Below are positions 51,769-60,773 of a DNA stretch of 64,000 nt, in pieces. The notes under the pieces were generated by a model. That model did no database searches. It was not told the origin of the DNA and saw only the letters and a list, made by a program, of their open reading frames with translations. The first letter of the stretch is position 1. Each line of letters starts with the position of its first letter. The stretch comes from Pararhizobium sp. A13 (GTDB taxonomy: Bacteria; Pseudomonadota; Alphaproteobacteria; Rhizobiales; Rhizobiaceae): assembly GCF_040126305.1 (NCBI RefSeq), contig NZ_CP149510.1:2243001-2307000 (forward strand), given 5' to 3'. Made by a program: the position numbers and the translations under genes.

Positions 51769-51800
51769 GTGTTTTCCGGACAAGGCAGAGGACGGGGCTT

Positions 51801-52718
51801 ATGGGCGCGCGGGTTCGAAAACTGATGTCGGCTGTGATCGTCCTCGGCGTGGTTGTCGGCGGCGGCACCTGGTTCGTCGCCAAGCCCGAGCCCTGGCCGG
51901 CCACCCATTGGGAAGGCCTCGGCGAGCCGGATCTCGCCAATGGCGAGCAGGTTTTCTGGGCCGGCGGCTGCACCAGCTGCCATGCGATCCCGAAGTCGGA
52001 AGGCGACGCCAGACTGGTGCTTGCAGGCGGGCTGCCGCTGAAGAGCCCGTTCGGCACCTTCCATGTTCCCAATATCACGCCTGATGAAACGGCCGGTATC
52101 GGCAGCTGGACGCTCGCCGACTTCGGCAATGCCATGACGCGCGGTGTCGGCAAGAATGGCGAACATCTCTATCCGTCCTTTCCCTATGGCTCCTATGCCC
52201 GGCTGACGCCCAGGGACATCAACGATCTCTGGGGTTTCCTGAAAACCCTGCCAAAGAGCGCCAATGTCGCCCCGCCGCATGATCTGCCGTTTCCCTACAA
52301 CGTCCGCCTGTCGCTCGGCGGCTGGAAGCTCCTGTTCTTTACCGACAAGCCGCGTGTGACGGTCGACACTGCCAACCCGAAGCTCGCCCACGGCCAATAC
52401 CTCGTCGAAGGCCCCGGCCATTGCGCCGAATGTCACACCCCGCGCAACGCGCTCGGCGGCTTCGAGACCGACCGGTGGCTGGCCGGTGCGCCCAATCCGG
52501 AAGGCGAGGGCCGCATCCCCAACATCACGCCGGGTTCGAAAAGCATCGGCGGATGGAGCGAGAGCGATATCGTCAACTATCTCGAAACCGGTTTCACACC
52601 CGACTTCGATTCGGTCGGTGGCTCGATGGTCGAGGTGCAGAAGAACATGGCCAGACTGCCCGCCAGCGACCGCGAGGCGATCGCGGCGTATTTGAAGGCG
52701 GTGCCGGCGAGGGAGTAG
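51801..52718 (+). CDS. Membrane-anchored dihaem cytochrome c
   Basis: A 305-residue protein with an N-terminal membrane anchor (LMSAVIVLGVVVGGGTWFV), then two cytochrome c domains with haem sites CTSCH near residue 57 and CAECH near residue 212. Methionine ligands are probably in the YPSFPY-containing and later regions. It resembles the cytochrome subunits of membrane alcohol and sugar-acid dehydrogenases, though no dehydrogenase is adjacent. It may pass electrons together with the cytochrome c' upstream. Confidence 0.88.
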   Translation: MGARVRKLMSAVIVLGVVVGGGTWFVAKPEPWPATHWEGLGEPDLANGEQVFWAGGCTSCHAIPKSEGDARLVLAGGLPLKSPFGTFHVPNITPDETAGIGSWTLADFGNAMTRGVGKNGEHLYPSFPYGSYARLTPRDINDLWGFLKTLPKSANVAPPHDLPFPYNVRLSLGGWKLLFFTDKPRVTVDTANPKLAHGQYLVEGPGHCAECHTPRNALGGFETDRWLAGAPNPEGEGRIPNITPGSKSIGGWSESDIVNYLETGFTPDFDSVGGSMVEVQKNMARLPASDREAIAAYLKAVPARE

Positions 52719-52780
52719 CGGTGTTGTCTGAAAATTTCGGAATGGCTTTGCAGCCAGTGGCATGCAATGCAGCGTTCCTG

Positions 52781-53185
52781 TCAGGCTGCGTCGCTGCGGT
52801 TGATCTCGTGAAGCGCTGCGCGCGCGATGAATCCTGATCGTGTCAGCCCGTTCGCCTCGGCGAAACTGTCGATCTGTCGTAGAACATCTTCCGGCAGCGT
52901 CACGTTCACCCGCACCGCCTTCTTCGCGTCCGTTTTGAACCCGACGAGGATAGCGACACCCTGCCTGTTGTCCGGGTCTGCCATCACGGCTTCGAGGCTG
53001 GAGGGTTCCACAATGGGAACCCCGTCCTCGATGAGGCCTTCGAGATGCAATGCCAGGGCCTCCTCCGCCATACGCCGTGCTTCGTCAAGATCGGCCCCCG
53101 CCGAAATCACGCCTGGAAAATCGGGGAAAGACACGCCGTAGTCGCTGTCAGTATCCTTATGGATCAGTCCGATATAATGACGCAT
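52781..53185 (-). CDS. hicB: HicB antitoxin
   Basis: A 134-residue antitoxin. The N-terminal HicB domain reads DTDSDYGVSFPDFPGVISAGADLDEA with the partial RNase H fold, and the C-terminus is a ribbon-helix-helix DNA-binding domain (VRVNVTLPEDVLRQIDSFAEANGLTRSGFIARAAL). It neutralises HicA and represses the operon. It starts four bases after the hicA stop codon. Confidence 0.95.
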   Translation of the reverse strand: MRHYIGLIHKDTDSDYGVSFPDFPGVISAGADLDEARRMAEEALALHLEGLIEDGVPIVEPSSLEAVMADPDNRQGVAILVGFKTDAKKAVRVNVTLPEDVLRQIDSFAEANGLTRSGFIARAALHEINRSDAA

Positions 53186-53189
53186 GGAG

Positions 53190-53378
53190 CTACCTCAGTT
53201 TTAGGCCGGCTTGCTTTTCGACGCTTTTGAGCGTTGCGATAGGAATGTCGCGCTTGGGATGGGGGACCGTAACGCGACCCGGCTTGTCCGTATGCTTGAA
53301 TTGGACATGACTGCCTTTTCTCGCCACCTCGAACCAGCCGTCTTTTCGTAGAGCGGTGATAACATCGGAGCTCAGCAT
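53190..53378 (-). CDS. hicA: HicA mRNA interferase toxin
   Basis: A 62-residue toxin of double-stranded RNA-binding fold with the catalytic histidine in RKGSHVQFKH and the conserved tail VTVPHPKRDIPIATLKSVEKQAGL. HicA cleaves mRNA independent of the ribosome. The start ATG at 53378 is directly next to a 38-base palindrome and lacks a ribosome site, so translation may be leaderless or structure-controlled. It is the first gene of the pair. Confidence 0.93.
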   Translation of the reverse strand: MLSSDVITALRKDGWFEVARKGSHVQFKHTDKPGRVTVPHPKRDIPIATLKSVEKQAGLKLR

Positions 53379-53416
53379 GCGTTGATTTATACACATTGAT
53401 GTGTATAAATCAACGC
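53379..53416. promoter_or_regulatory. 38-base perfect palindrome abutting the hicA start
   Basis: Two 17-base arms (53379-53395 and 53400-53416, core TTTATACACA/TGTGTATAAA) surround TTGA. The ribbon-helix-helix domain of HicB is the likely binder. The site contains the promoter -10-like TATAAA and touches the start codon. Confidence 0.8.
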
Positions 53417-53481
53417 TGTTATTCCTTGGAGCGAGCGGCTGAACATGCTGGGCCGAGAATGACATACCGGTGCGCGCAAGA

Positions 53482-53994
53482 TCACGCCAGCGTCTGCAGA
53501 TAGCGCATGCCGGTCACCGGGCCGGGCGTGAAGTTTTCCGATTCGTAGAAGCGGTGCGCCTGGAAATTGCCGGTGGCGGCGCTGACCGAGAGGTAGGTGG
53601 CGCCTGACATGCGGGCCTGTTCGCGGGCCTTTCCGACGAGATGGCGGCCGATACCGGTGCCGCGATGGGCCGCGCGGACGTAGAGCTGGTGCAGCTCCAT
53701 GCCACGCGCGCCCTGCTGGGCGCGGTAGAGCGGCACGAGAATGGTGTAGCCGATCAGTTCGCCGCCGGCTTCGGCAACCAGCGCGGTGATCCACGGCATG
53801 CGGCCGAACAGGTCGCGTTCGAGATTTTCCGGGGTGACGGCGGCCGTGTCGCCGTGATGGGCGGCAAGCTCGGCGATCATTTCGCTGAGCTCGGCCAAGT
53901 CGCGGCTTTTGGCGGTGCGGATGGTCACCATCGGCGCGCGCGTGGCCGGATGGGCATGATGGGCATGATGTGTCGGGATGGCGGTCTGCAGCAT
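53482..53994 (-). CDS. GNAT-family N-acetyltransferase
   Basis: A 170-residue acetyltransferase. The acetyl-CoA loop is YVRAAHRGTGIGRHLVGKA and the C-terminal motif AATGNFQAHRFYESENF. The first 21 residues include the histidine-rich stretch HHAHHAH and are unusual; a second start at 53931 (MVTIRTAKSRDLAELSE) would omit them. The first ATG has the better ribosome site, CAGGAG. Substrate unknown. Confidence 0.85.
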   Translation of the reverse strand: MLQTAIPTHHAHHAHPATRAPMVTIRTAKSRDLAELSEMIAELAAHHGDTAAVTPENLERDLFGRMPWITALVAEAGGELIGYTILVPLYRAQQGARGMELHQLYVRAAHRGTGIGRHLVGKAREQARMSGATYLSVSAATGNFQAHRFYESENFTPGPVTGMRYLQTLA

Positions 53995-54017
53995 GTCGAG
54001 GCTCCTGAATGGCTTTC

Positions 54018-54063
54018 CGCCATCAGGTGCCGTCCAAAAACAAAAGCCGCCTGATGGCGGCTT
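54018..54063. promoter_or_regulatory. Leader hairpins upstream of the GNAT gene
   Basis: CCGCCATCAGG (54018-54028) is complementary to CCTGATGGCGG (54050-54060), and the second also folds with itself (AAGCCGCC-TGAT-GGCGGCTT, 54044-54063). On the minus strand the small hairpin is followed by TTTTGTTTTT, like a terminator before the GNAT gene. The two folds exclude each other. Confidence 0.5.
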
Positions 54064-54372
54064 GTTGAACGAGATCAGACAGCCGCACCTATGGGAGCAG
54101 CGTAAAATACCAACGGGCGATGTTCGCGGTTCTGATCATGATGGGCAATGTCATCTTTTCCGGAATTTTGTCAACCGGAAATCGCATCACCGTTAATTTT
54201 TACGGCCAAAACAAGATTGCGAGACGCCATCTTTCAAGCAAAGAGCAGCCACATTCGCTGCCTACCGATCATGATCAGCGACAGCGCGGGTCCGTTGAGA
54301 AGCCTCTAATATTCATCATTCTTATCAATGGCTTGCCGTCGCTTCCAGATTCATCACGGGAGAACCCATCGC
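54064..54372. other. About 310 bases without a gene before the beta-lactamase
   Basis: I see no gene. The AT-richer part (54140-54230) probably includes the beta-lactamase promoter. No ampR-like regulator gene is adjacent. Confidence 0.5.
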
Positions 54373-55254
54373 ATGTCGTTCACGCTCAGCCGCCGGTCCT
54401 TCATCATCGGCTCCAGTCTGCTTCTTCCCGCCGTCGGCCTCGGCGCCGGTCCAGCCTTTTCCGCCGGAAGAGACATCGACAAACAGCTTGCCGCGCTGGA
54501 AAAGCGCACTGGCGGTCGTCTCGGCGTTTCCGTCCTCGATACGAAGAGCAACGCCTCCTTCGGCCATCGGCAGGACGAGCGTTTCGCCATGTGCTCGACC
54601 TTCAAGGCGCTTGCCGCCGCCTTCGTGCTGGCGCGTGTCGACAAGGGCGAGGAAAAGCTCGACCGGCGCATCGCCGTTGCGAAGGCCGACCTCCTTTCCC
54701 ATTCGCCGATCGCCGAAAAGCACATCGCCGACGGTATGACGGTCGCAGAACTCTGCGACGCCGCCGTCACCTACAGCGACAATGCCGCCGCCAACCTGCT
54801 TCTGGCGAGGTTTGGCGGGCCTGACGGGCTGACGGCTTGGCTGCGGTCGATCGGCGACGGAACGACGCGGCTCGACCGCACCGAACCCGCCCTCAACGAG
54901 GCAAAGCCGGGCGATCCGCGCGATACGACGACGCCGGCTGCGATGATGCGCACACTTGGAAAATTGCTGCTCGAAGACGTGCTGTCGCCGTCATCCCGCG
55001 ATCAGTTCGCCGCCTGGCTCGTCGCCAACAGGACGGGCGGCCGGCGGTTGAGGGCAGGGCTTCCCGCCAGCTGGACGGTCGGCGAGAAGACCGGCACCAG
55101 CGGCCATGGGGAAGCGGGCGACGTCGGCTTCATGCGGCCGCGCGAGGGCCACACGATCCTGGCGTCCGTCTATATCGCCGAAGGGAAAAAACCGACCAAG
55201 GAACTGGAGCCGATCTTCGCCGAAGTCGGCATGTTGATCGCCGCTATGGCGTGA
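54373..55254 (+). CDS. Class A beta-lactamase
   Basis: A 293-residue serine beta-lactamase. All class A motifs are present: S75-T-F-K78 (MCSTFK), S135-D-N137 (YSDN), E171-P-A-L-N175 and K239-T-G (EKTGTSG). The N-terminus contains SRRSFIIG, suggesting Tat export, and the mature enzyme is periplasmic. A cysteine precedes the active serine, but no partner cysteine follows the KTG motif, so the disulfide of class A carbapenemases is absent. Chromosomal class A enzymes of rhizobia hydrolyse penicillins and some cephalosporins; the spectrum here cannot be read. Confidence 0.95.
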   Translation: MSFTLSRRSFIIGSSLLLPAVGLGAGPAFSAGRDIDKQLAALEKRTGGRLGVSVLDTKSNASFGHRQDERFAMCSTFKALAAAFVLARVDKGEEKLDRRIAVAKADLLSHSPIAEKHIADGMTVAELCDAAVTYSDNAAANLLLARFGGPDGLTAWLRSIGDGTTRLDRTEPALNEAKPGDPRDTTTPAAMMRTLGKLLLEDVLSPSSRDQFAAWLVANRTGGRRLRAGLPASWTVGEKTGTSGHGEAGDVGFMRPREGHTILASVYIAEGKKPTKELEPIFAEVGMLIAAMA

Positions 55255-55349
55255 CTGGCCGGCCCCGCCAAAAATGAACTGCAAAATGACTTCGGCCGGG
55301 ATCCCAAATAGGATAGGTCATCGGCATCGTGATTCACAACGAGGCTGAT

Positions 55350-55589
55350 ATGAAGAGACTGCTGTTTGTTCTTTTGGTTGCGGTTGTTGCCGGCGTCGCC
55401 ACAATTGGCGGGCGCTGGTGGATTTATGTCACCAATACCAGCGATCCGCTGGACGAAGTCGGTATCGAGCTGAACAGCCGCATGCCGGAGCCGTTGCGCA
55501 AATGGGGATGCGCCCAGTTGAAGGCGAATTTCCATGCCCAGCTGCCGCCCTATGGCTGCGCGGCAACCGGAGGAACGGCCTGGGAATAG
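55350..55589 (+). CDS. Small secreted or membrane-anchored hypothetical protein
   Basis: A 79-residue protein with the N-terminal hydrophobic segment RLLFVLLVAVVAGVATIGG (signal peptide or anchor) and a short exported part with two cysteines (KWGCAQLKANF and PPYGCAA). The cysteines may pair. The ATG at 55350 has GAGG upstream. No family is recognised. Confidence 0.65.
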   Translation: MKRLLFVLLVAVVAGVATIGGRWWIYVTNTSDPLDEVGIELNSRMPEPLRKWGCAQLKANFHAQLPPYGCAATGGTAWE

Positions 55590-55632
55590 GTTGTCAAAAG
55601 CGAGCCGCCGGCGAAGCGCCGGCTGCTCGTCC

Positions 55633-57141
55633 TCACGTGCCGCAGAAGGTGCGGAACACTTCCTCGGCGGGGGCCGGCGGCGCGGCATAGGCGGCATAAC
55701 CCGGCCGGTCCTCATAGGGTTTCGCAAGCACCGAAAGCAGCGCCTCGAACAGCGAAAAGTCGCCGTCGTCCTCGGCCGCGCGGATGGCCTGCTCGATCCG
55801 GTGGTTGCGCGGAATGTAGGCCGGATTGACCAGCCGCATCGCCTGCGCCCATTGGTGCGGCGTCCCCGCCTCGCGCGACAGCCGGGCGCGCCATTCGGCA
55901 AGCCAGGGCGCGATCGCCGCCGGATCGCGGAAGGTGGCTGCAAGGGCGTCCTGCGCCGTGTCGCTCCCGGCCGCGTCGGCAAGCCGCCGGAAGGTCAGCG
56001 TGAAATCCGCCTGTCCTTCCTTCATCAGCGTCAGCAGGCCCTGGACGAGATCGAGGTCGCCGTCTTCCTCTGCTGCGAGACCGATCTTGGCCTTCATGCC
56101 GGTGAGCCAATGGGTCTGGAAGCGTGAGCCATAGCCGGCGATCACGTCGTTGGCGAGATTGACCGCCTCCGAGGGCTCCGGGTCGAAAAGCGGCAGCAGC
56201 GTTTCGGCCAGCCGCGCCAGATTCCACTGGCCGATCGCCGGCTGGCTGGCATAGGCATAGCGCCCGCCCTGGTCGATCGAGGAGAACACCTTGGCCGGGT
56301 CATAGGCGTCGAGAAAGGCGCAGGGGCCGAAGTCGATCGTCTCGCCGGAGACAGCACAATTGTCGGTGTTCATGACGCCATGGATGAAGCCGACACAAAG
56401 CCAGCGGGCAATCAGCGCCGCCTGGCCGCCCGCGACCGCTTCGAGCAGCGCCAGATAGGGCCGCTCCTGTTCCCTCAGCTTCGGGTAGTGGCGGTCGATT
56501 ACATAGTCCGCCAGAGTCTTGACACCTTCGGTATCGCCACGCGCGGCAAAAAACTGGAAGGTGCCGACGCGGATGTGGCTCGCTGCCACGCGGGTGAAAA
56601 CGGCGCCGGGCAGCACCCGCTCGCGATAGACCGGCTCGCCGGTGACAACGGCCGCCAGCGCCCGGGTTGCGGGAATGCCGAGCGCATGCATGGCTTCGCT
56701 GACGATATATTCCCGCAGCACCGGCCCGAGCGCTGCGCGCCCGTCACCGCGGCGGGAGTAGGGGGTCTTGCCGGCGCCTTTCAGCTGGATGTCGCGGCGC
56801 ACGCCGTTTTTGTCAATCACCTCGCCGAGCAGGATCGCCCGCCCGTCGCCGAGCAGCGGCACGAACTGGCCGAACTGATGCCCGGCATAGGCCATGCCCA
56901 GCGGCTCGGCACCTTCAGGTAGGCTGTTGCCGGAAAAGATCTGGGCGCCATCCCGCTCGAGCGTATCGGCATCAAGGCCAAGCTCCTGCGCCAGCGGCCG
57001 GTTGAACTTGATCAGCCACGGTTCTGCCACCGGCGTCGGATTGGCGCGCGCGAAGAAATGCTCCGGCAGCCGCGCATAGCTGTTGTCGAACGGGATCGGA
57101 GCAATCGCGGCGTTCTTCTCGGATTTCGGGCTATGGTCCAT
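55633..57141 (-). CDS. selO: Protein adenylyltransferase SelO (YdiU family)
   Basis: A 502-residue pseudokinase-fold enzyme. Conserved segments are YAGHQFGQFVPLLGDGRAILLGE, the ATP site around QLKGAGKTPYSRRGDGRAAL and CVGFIHGVMNTDNCAVSGETIDFGPCAFLD with the metal-binding Asn and Asp. SelO transfers AMP to protein hydroxyl groups and helps in oxidative stress. The end FCGT carries the single C-terminal cysteine where eukaryotic SelO has selenocysteine. The start at 57141 follows GGAGA. Confidence 0.94.
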   Translation of the reverse strand: MDHSPKSEKNAAIAPIPFDNSYARLPEHFFARANPTPVAEPWLIKFNRPLAQELGLDADTLERDGAQIFSGNSLPEGAEPLGMAYAGHQFGQFVPLLGDGRAILLGEVIDKNGVRRDIQLKGAGKTPYSRRGDGRAALGPVLREYIVSEAMHALGIPATRALAAVVTGEPVYRERVLPGAVFTRVAASHIRVGTFQFFAARGDTEGVKTLADYVIDRHYPKLREQERPYLALLEAVAGGQAALIARWLCVGFIHGVMNTDNCAVSGETIDFGPCAFLDAYDPAKVFSSIDQGGRYAYASQPAIGQWNLARLAETLLPLFDPEPSEAVNLANDVIAGYGSRFQTHWLTGMKAKIGLAAEEDGDLDLVQGLLTLMKEGQADFTLTFRRLADAAGSDTAQDALAATFRDPAAIAPWLAEWRARLSREAGTPHQWAQAMRLVNPAYIPRNHRIEQAIRAAEDDGDFSLFEALLSVLAKPYEDRPGYAAYAAPPAPAEEVFRTFCGT

Positions 57142-57389
57142 GCTGTCCTGATCTCCACCGAATACCGTTTCCGTCGACGGTTTGCGTATGATACCGCATC
57201 CGCGAACCGTCGGTGAGCCGGATATCGTGCGTGCGGGCTGGCATTGCAAGGCCTTGTTTTTCCGCCGCTGTTCGATGGGATCAGGCCGCTGTCCCTGAAT
57301 GTTCGGGACTTGCCTATTGGCGTCACGCCGATGTTATGCGTCGGGTCCAGCCCCCCCCGATACCGAGAGGCTGGATTATCGCCCTTTCG

Positions 57390-58712
57390 TCATTGCACAA
57401 GGCGAACGGCGCCGGGATTGTTGATCTTCATGTTTGCCAGCTCCGGATCGCAGTTCATCTTGAAATTGCTGTTTCCGGTAAGGGTGATCTCCTGCGCGAT
57501 CAGGCGAATGCATTCTCCGCCCGTGGCGCCGTTTCCGGAATACTGGATCTCCTGCGTGTCCGGCATGTAGACGATCCCGGTCAGCGAGGATGCGCTGTTG
57601 CCGTTGATCACGGCTGGTTCCGCGTTGCCATGCGCTGCGACGATTGAAAACCCGGCCCAGGTTCCCGAGAGCGCGGGAGAAATGTGGAACGTCGCACCGC
57701 CGTGAATCACGAGCTTGGCATCGTCGAGCAGGAAAAACGTGACGCCGGAACCGGTCACCACCGATTGGCTGGTCAACTGCAGCGAGCCGCCGTCGATGAG
57801 ATAGGTGCCCGGCTCCAGATTGATTGCGCCCTTGAGCTCGAGGCTGCCATAGGTCCCTGGCTTCAAGGTGACGACGTAACCGGGGTTGTTTCCTTTCGGG
57901 GTCTTTCCGGTGCCATTGCAATTTCCATTGCCGCCGCCGCCATCGACGAAGTTTTGACCGCAACCGGAAAGGTCGATCCACGGGCTGGCAACTGGGAGTT
58001 TCTTGCTTTTGAAAGGATCCGGAACTCGTGACGATTTCTCGTGAGGAGCCGGACAAGCCAGTTGCACCGCATTGGGATCGATCGATATGCCTCCGGCAGA
58101 AAAGAGGCATTCGGCTTTCAGGTTGCCCGAGCCACCGACATAGATCGCCTGTGCGTCGGTGGAGTTCGCGGTGATGGTGCAGCCGCTCATATCGATGTTT
58201 GCACTGCCGGTGACTTCGAATGATCTGTATTTCGTCGGGTGCAGGGCAAGAATGCACGCCTCTGTTCCAGGAACCCGGGCGGCAATGGCGCGCTTACTGA
58301 TTTCGAAAGGAAGTCGCTCCAGGAACATTGGCTTGTAGTTGAAGCCGTAGGCCGCGGCTGCCGTGTCCTCGAACGCGCCGTGAACGAGCGTCAGGTTGAA
58401 ACTCGACAGGTCGTCTTCCTCAGGCAGCGGTTCGGAATTTTGCGGAACGGTGAAGTTGCCAAAGAAGATCTGGCTCGCTTCCTTGGTCGTTTCTTCTTCG
58501 CTGGAACCTTCCCCGAAGGATCGGACTGCCGAAAGGGCCGCGCTGTCAAGCGCCGCTTGCAGTTTCGTTGCTTCGACGTATGCGGCTCCAAGGTCAATCA
58601 CCAAAGCTGCGGCTCCGATGACCGGAACGAATGCAATAGCGGTAAGAGTGGCAAAATTACCCGATTCGTCGCTGAGCAAATGCTCGATGTACACCTTCAA
58701 TGGCCGCCGCAT
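57390..58712 (-). CDS. TadG-like pilus assembly protein without a vWA domain
   Basis: A 440-residue protein. Residues 10-50 (LLSDESGNFATLTAIAFVPVIGAAALVIDLG) form the TadE/TadG-like N-terminal membrane domain. The rest is outside the membrane. Residues about 185-430 are glycine-, asparagine- and threonine-rich with regularly spaced short strands (LKPGTYGSLELKGAINLEPGTYLIDGG, VTFFLLDDAKLVIHGGATFHI) like a beta-helix. The vWA domain of true TadG is absent and no other tad/cpa genes are near. The ATG at 58712 follows AGAGGGGG. Confidence 0.8.
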   Translation of the reverse strand: MRRPLKVYIEHLLSDESGNFATLTAIAFVPVIGAAALVIDLGAAYVEATKLQAALDSAALSAVRSFGEGSSEEETTKEASQIFFGNFTVPQNSEPLPEEDDLSSFNLTLVHGAFEDTAAAAYGFNYKPMFLERLPFEISKRAIAARVPGTEACILALHPTKYRSFEVTGSANIDMSGCTITANSTDAQAIYVGGSGNLKAECLFSAGGISIDPNAVQLACPAPHEKSSRVPDPFKSKKLPVASPWIDLSGCGQNFVDGGGGNGNCNGTGKTPKGNNPGYVVTLKPGTYGSLELKGAINLEPGTYLIDGGSLQLTSQSVVTGSGVTFFLLDDAKLVIHGGATFHISPALSGTWAGFSIVAAHGNAEPAVINGNSASSLTGIVYMPDTQEIQYSGNGATGGECIRLIAQEITLTGNSNFKMNCDPELANMKINNPGAVRLVQ

Positions 58713-58964
58713 AGCTACCCCCTCTATATGGACTGGCAATTGAGGAAATATTACGCATCGCTAATGTTGAAAGGATTAAACAATTCGTTAAGATTGTCTC
58801 CTTCTGCAATCATGAGTAAATAAGTCATGATTGTGATCGTCTATCCTTGATTGCAGTTTATAACGCCGGACAACGACACCCGCCGTCACTGGATCCATAT
58901 CTCTCCGGGCCGATGGCAATTTTCGCCGCCATCGATCGACCGTGGCGGAGGGGAAATCCCAAAG

Positions 58965-59924
58965 TCAGGCGCTCAATCGGTTCTCCGGAAAGCAGGCTTC
59001 GCAGATGGCAGCCACATGCCGATGGTCGGTGCCGCAGCAGCCGCCGAGAACGCGCAACTGTGGCATATGGCGCGTCAGTTGCCGGTATCTTCTCCCGAGA
59101 TCGACGGGGTCTCCGGCGTCCAGCGTCTCGCTTTCGTCGAGTTCCTGATGGCTCATGTTCGAGGCATTGGCGCGGATGCCGCCAATCCGTTTCAGCCACG
59201 CATCGTCGCTCGCGACGACCTTGTCGAAATGGCTCGGATGGGCGCAGTTGATCATGTAATACAAGGGGTATGAGCCGGTCGAGGCGTCCACGGCCGCGAT
59301 CGCTTCCTTCAGAGTGCGGCCGGTAACGAGGTCGCCGTCCGTTTCCACCGTAAACGAGATGACGCAGGGCATCTTCGCGCGCTTGGCCGCCCGCGCAATG
59401 CCGACCGCCTCGTCGATGCTGGTCAGCGTCAGCGCGGTGACCATATCGGCTTCGGTGGCGGCGAAGATCTCGATCTGCGTGGAGTGATAGGCCTCGGCCT
59501 CGTCGGCATCCATCTTGCTTGCCTTGTAGCCGTCGCCGCGCGGGCCGATCGCGCCGTTGATGACGATGGGCACGCCCGGCCGTTCACGCTCGGCGCGAAT
59601 TTCGCTGAGGAGCTCGACGGCATCCTCGTTGGCTGCCTTGAGTGCTTCCGCGCTGTAGCCGAGCTTGCCGCCCCAATCCGGATTGGCCCTCCATGTTGCC
59701 GTATCCAGTACGAAACCGCTTTTGCCTCTTGCGGCGATATCGAGGTAGCGGATGTAATAGTCCTTCAGTTGCCGCCGCCCGGTTCTGTCCGCCAGCAGCA
59801 CGAAAGCGGCGAAATGCGGCAGGTCGGCGCCCTCGTGAAAGATCAGCGTCGTTTCCATGCCGCCGTCAGCCAGGAATATGCCGCCCTTCAACTGCGGAAG
59901 GTCGTGTCGGTACTTGCTCATCAT
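58965..59924 (-). CDS. Homocysteine S-methyltransferase family protein
   Basis: A 319-residue zinc methyltransferase domain starting near GGIFLADGGMETTLIFHEGADLP. Zinc ligands are the cysteine in MINCAHPSHF and the pair in LGGCCGTDHRHV. Members use S-methylmethionine or betaine-like donors to methylate homocysteine or related thiols. Start codons GTG 59930, ATG 59924 and ATG 59921 compete; 59924 is best spaced from GAGG. The TetR gene is divergent. Confidence 0.88.
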   Translation of the reverse strand: MMSKYRHDLPQLKGGIFLADGGMETTLIFHEGADLPHFAAFVLLADRTGRRQLKDYYIRYLDIAARGKSGFVLDTATWRANPDWGGKLGYSAEALKAANEDAVELLSEIRAERERPGVPIVINGAIGPRGDGYKASKMDADEAEAYHSTQIEIFAATEADMVTALTLTSIDEAVGIARAAKRAKMPCVISFTVETDGDLVTGRTLKEAIAAVDASTGSYPLYYMINCAHPSHFDKVVASDDAWLKRIGGIRANASNMSHQELDESETLDAGDPVDLGRRYRQLTRHMPQLRVLGGCCGTDHRHVAAICEACFPENRLSA

Positions 59925-60148
59925 CTTCACCCTCTTTTGTTCGGCGTCTCAGCCTTCATACACGCCGGGAAGCCGGCAGATTTGTGCCTTTTTATCGCCT
60001 GCTAAAATAGCCGACTTGCGGTATACTTTCAGCAAAAGTCTATAAAGGTGCCGAAAATCAATGGGTTGTCTGGAATGGGCTGAGGCGGGCGGACGCAGTA
60101 TTTCGACCTGGACCTTCGAAAACCCCACCGGCGGTACAGGAGCGGGAC

Positions 60149-60769
60149 ATGCGCAAGGGCGAGGAGACGAGGACCCGCATTCTCGATGTGGCGGAAGCGG
60201 CGGTGCTGCAGAAGGGTTTCGGCGGCACATCGATCGAGGAACTGATCGCCGAGACGGGCATCACCAAGAGCGGTTTCTTCTACCACTTCCGCGACAAGAA
60301 CGAACTCGCCAAAGCGCTGCTCAATCGCTACATCGAAAACGACGAGCGGATCTACGACGAGATCTTCAGCCGCGCGCGCGACCTGATGGACGATCCGCTG
60401 CAATCCTTTCTGCTGGGGCTGAAGCTTTTGTCGGAATTGTTGTCCGACCTGCCGAACGGCCATCCGGGCTGCCTGGTTGCGACCATCTGCTACTATGAGC
60501 GGCTCTTCGATCGGGAAATTCAGGAGATCAACCGTCAGGCCGCGCTGACATGGCGCCGCCGCTTCCGCGGCATGTTCGATGAGATTTTCGCCGTCTACAC
60601 GCCGCGTGAGCAGTTCGACGTGGACCAGCTCGCCGACATGGTCTCGACGGTGATCGAAGGTGGCATCGTGCTTTCCAAGGCGCTGAAGGAGCCACAAAGC
60701 CTGCCAGACCAGATTCTCGTGTTCCGCAGCTTCGTGAAGATGCTGTTCCAGCCGGTGCAGCACGCGTGA
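60149..60769 (+). CDS. TetR/AcrR-family transcriptional regulator
   Basis: A 206-residue TetR protein with N-terminal helix-turn-helix (TRTRILDVAEAAVLQKGFGGTSIEELIAETGITKSGFFYHFRDKNELAKALL) and a helical ligand domain. It is divergent from the homocysteine methyltransferase gene and may regulate it. The start at 60149 follows CAGGAG. Ligand unknown. Confidence 0.9.
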   Translation: MRKGEETRTRILDVAEAAVLQKGFGGTSIEELIAETGITKSGFFYHFRDKNELAKALLNRYIENDERIYDEIFSRARDLMDDPLQSFLLGLKLLSELLSDLPNGHPGCLVATICYYERLFDREIQEINRQAALTWRRRFRGMFDEIFAVYTPREQFDVDQLADMVSTVIEGGIVLSKALKEPQSLPDQILVFRSFVKMLFQPVQHA

Positions 60770-60773
60770 AGGC

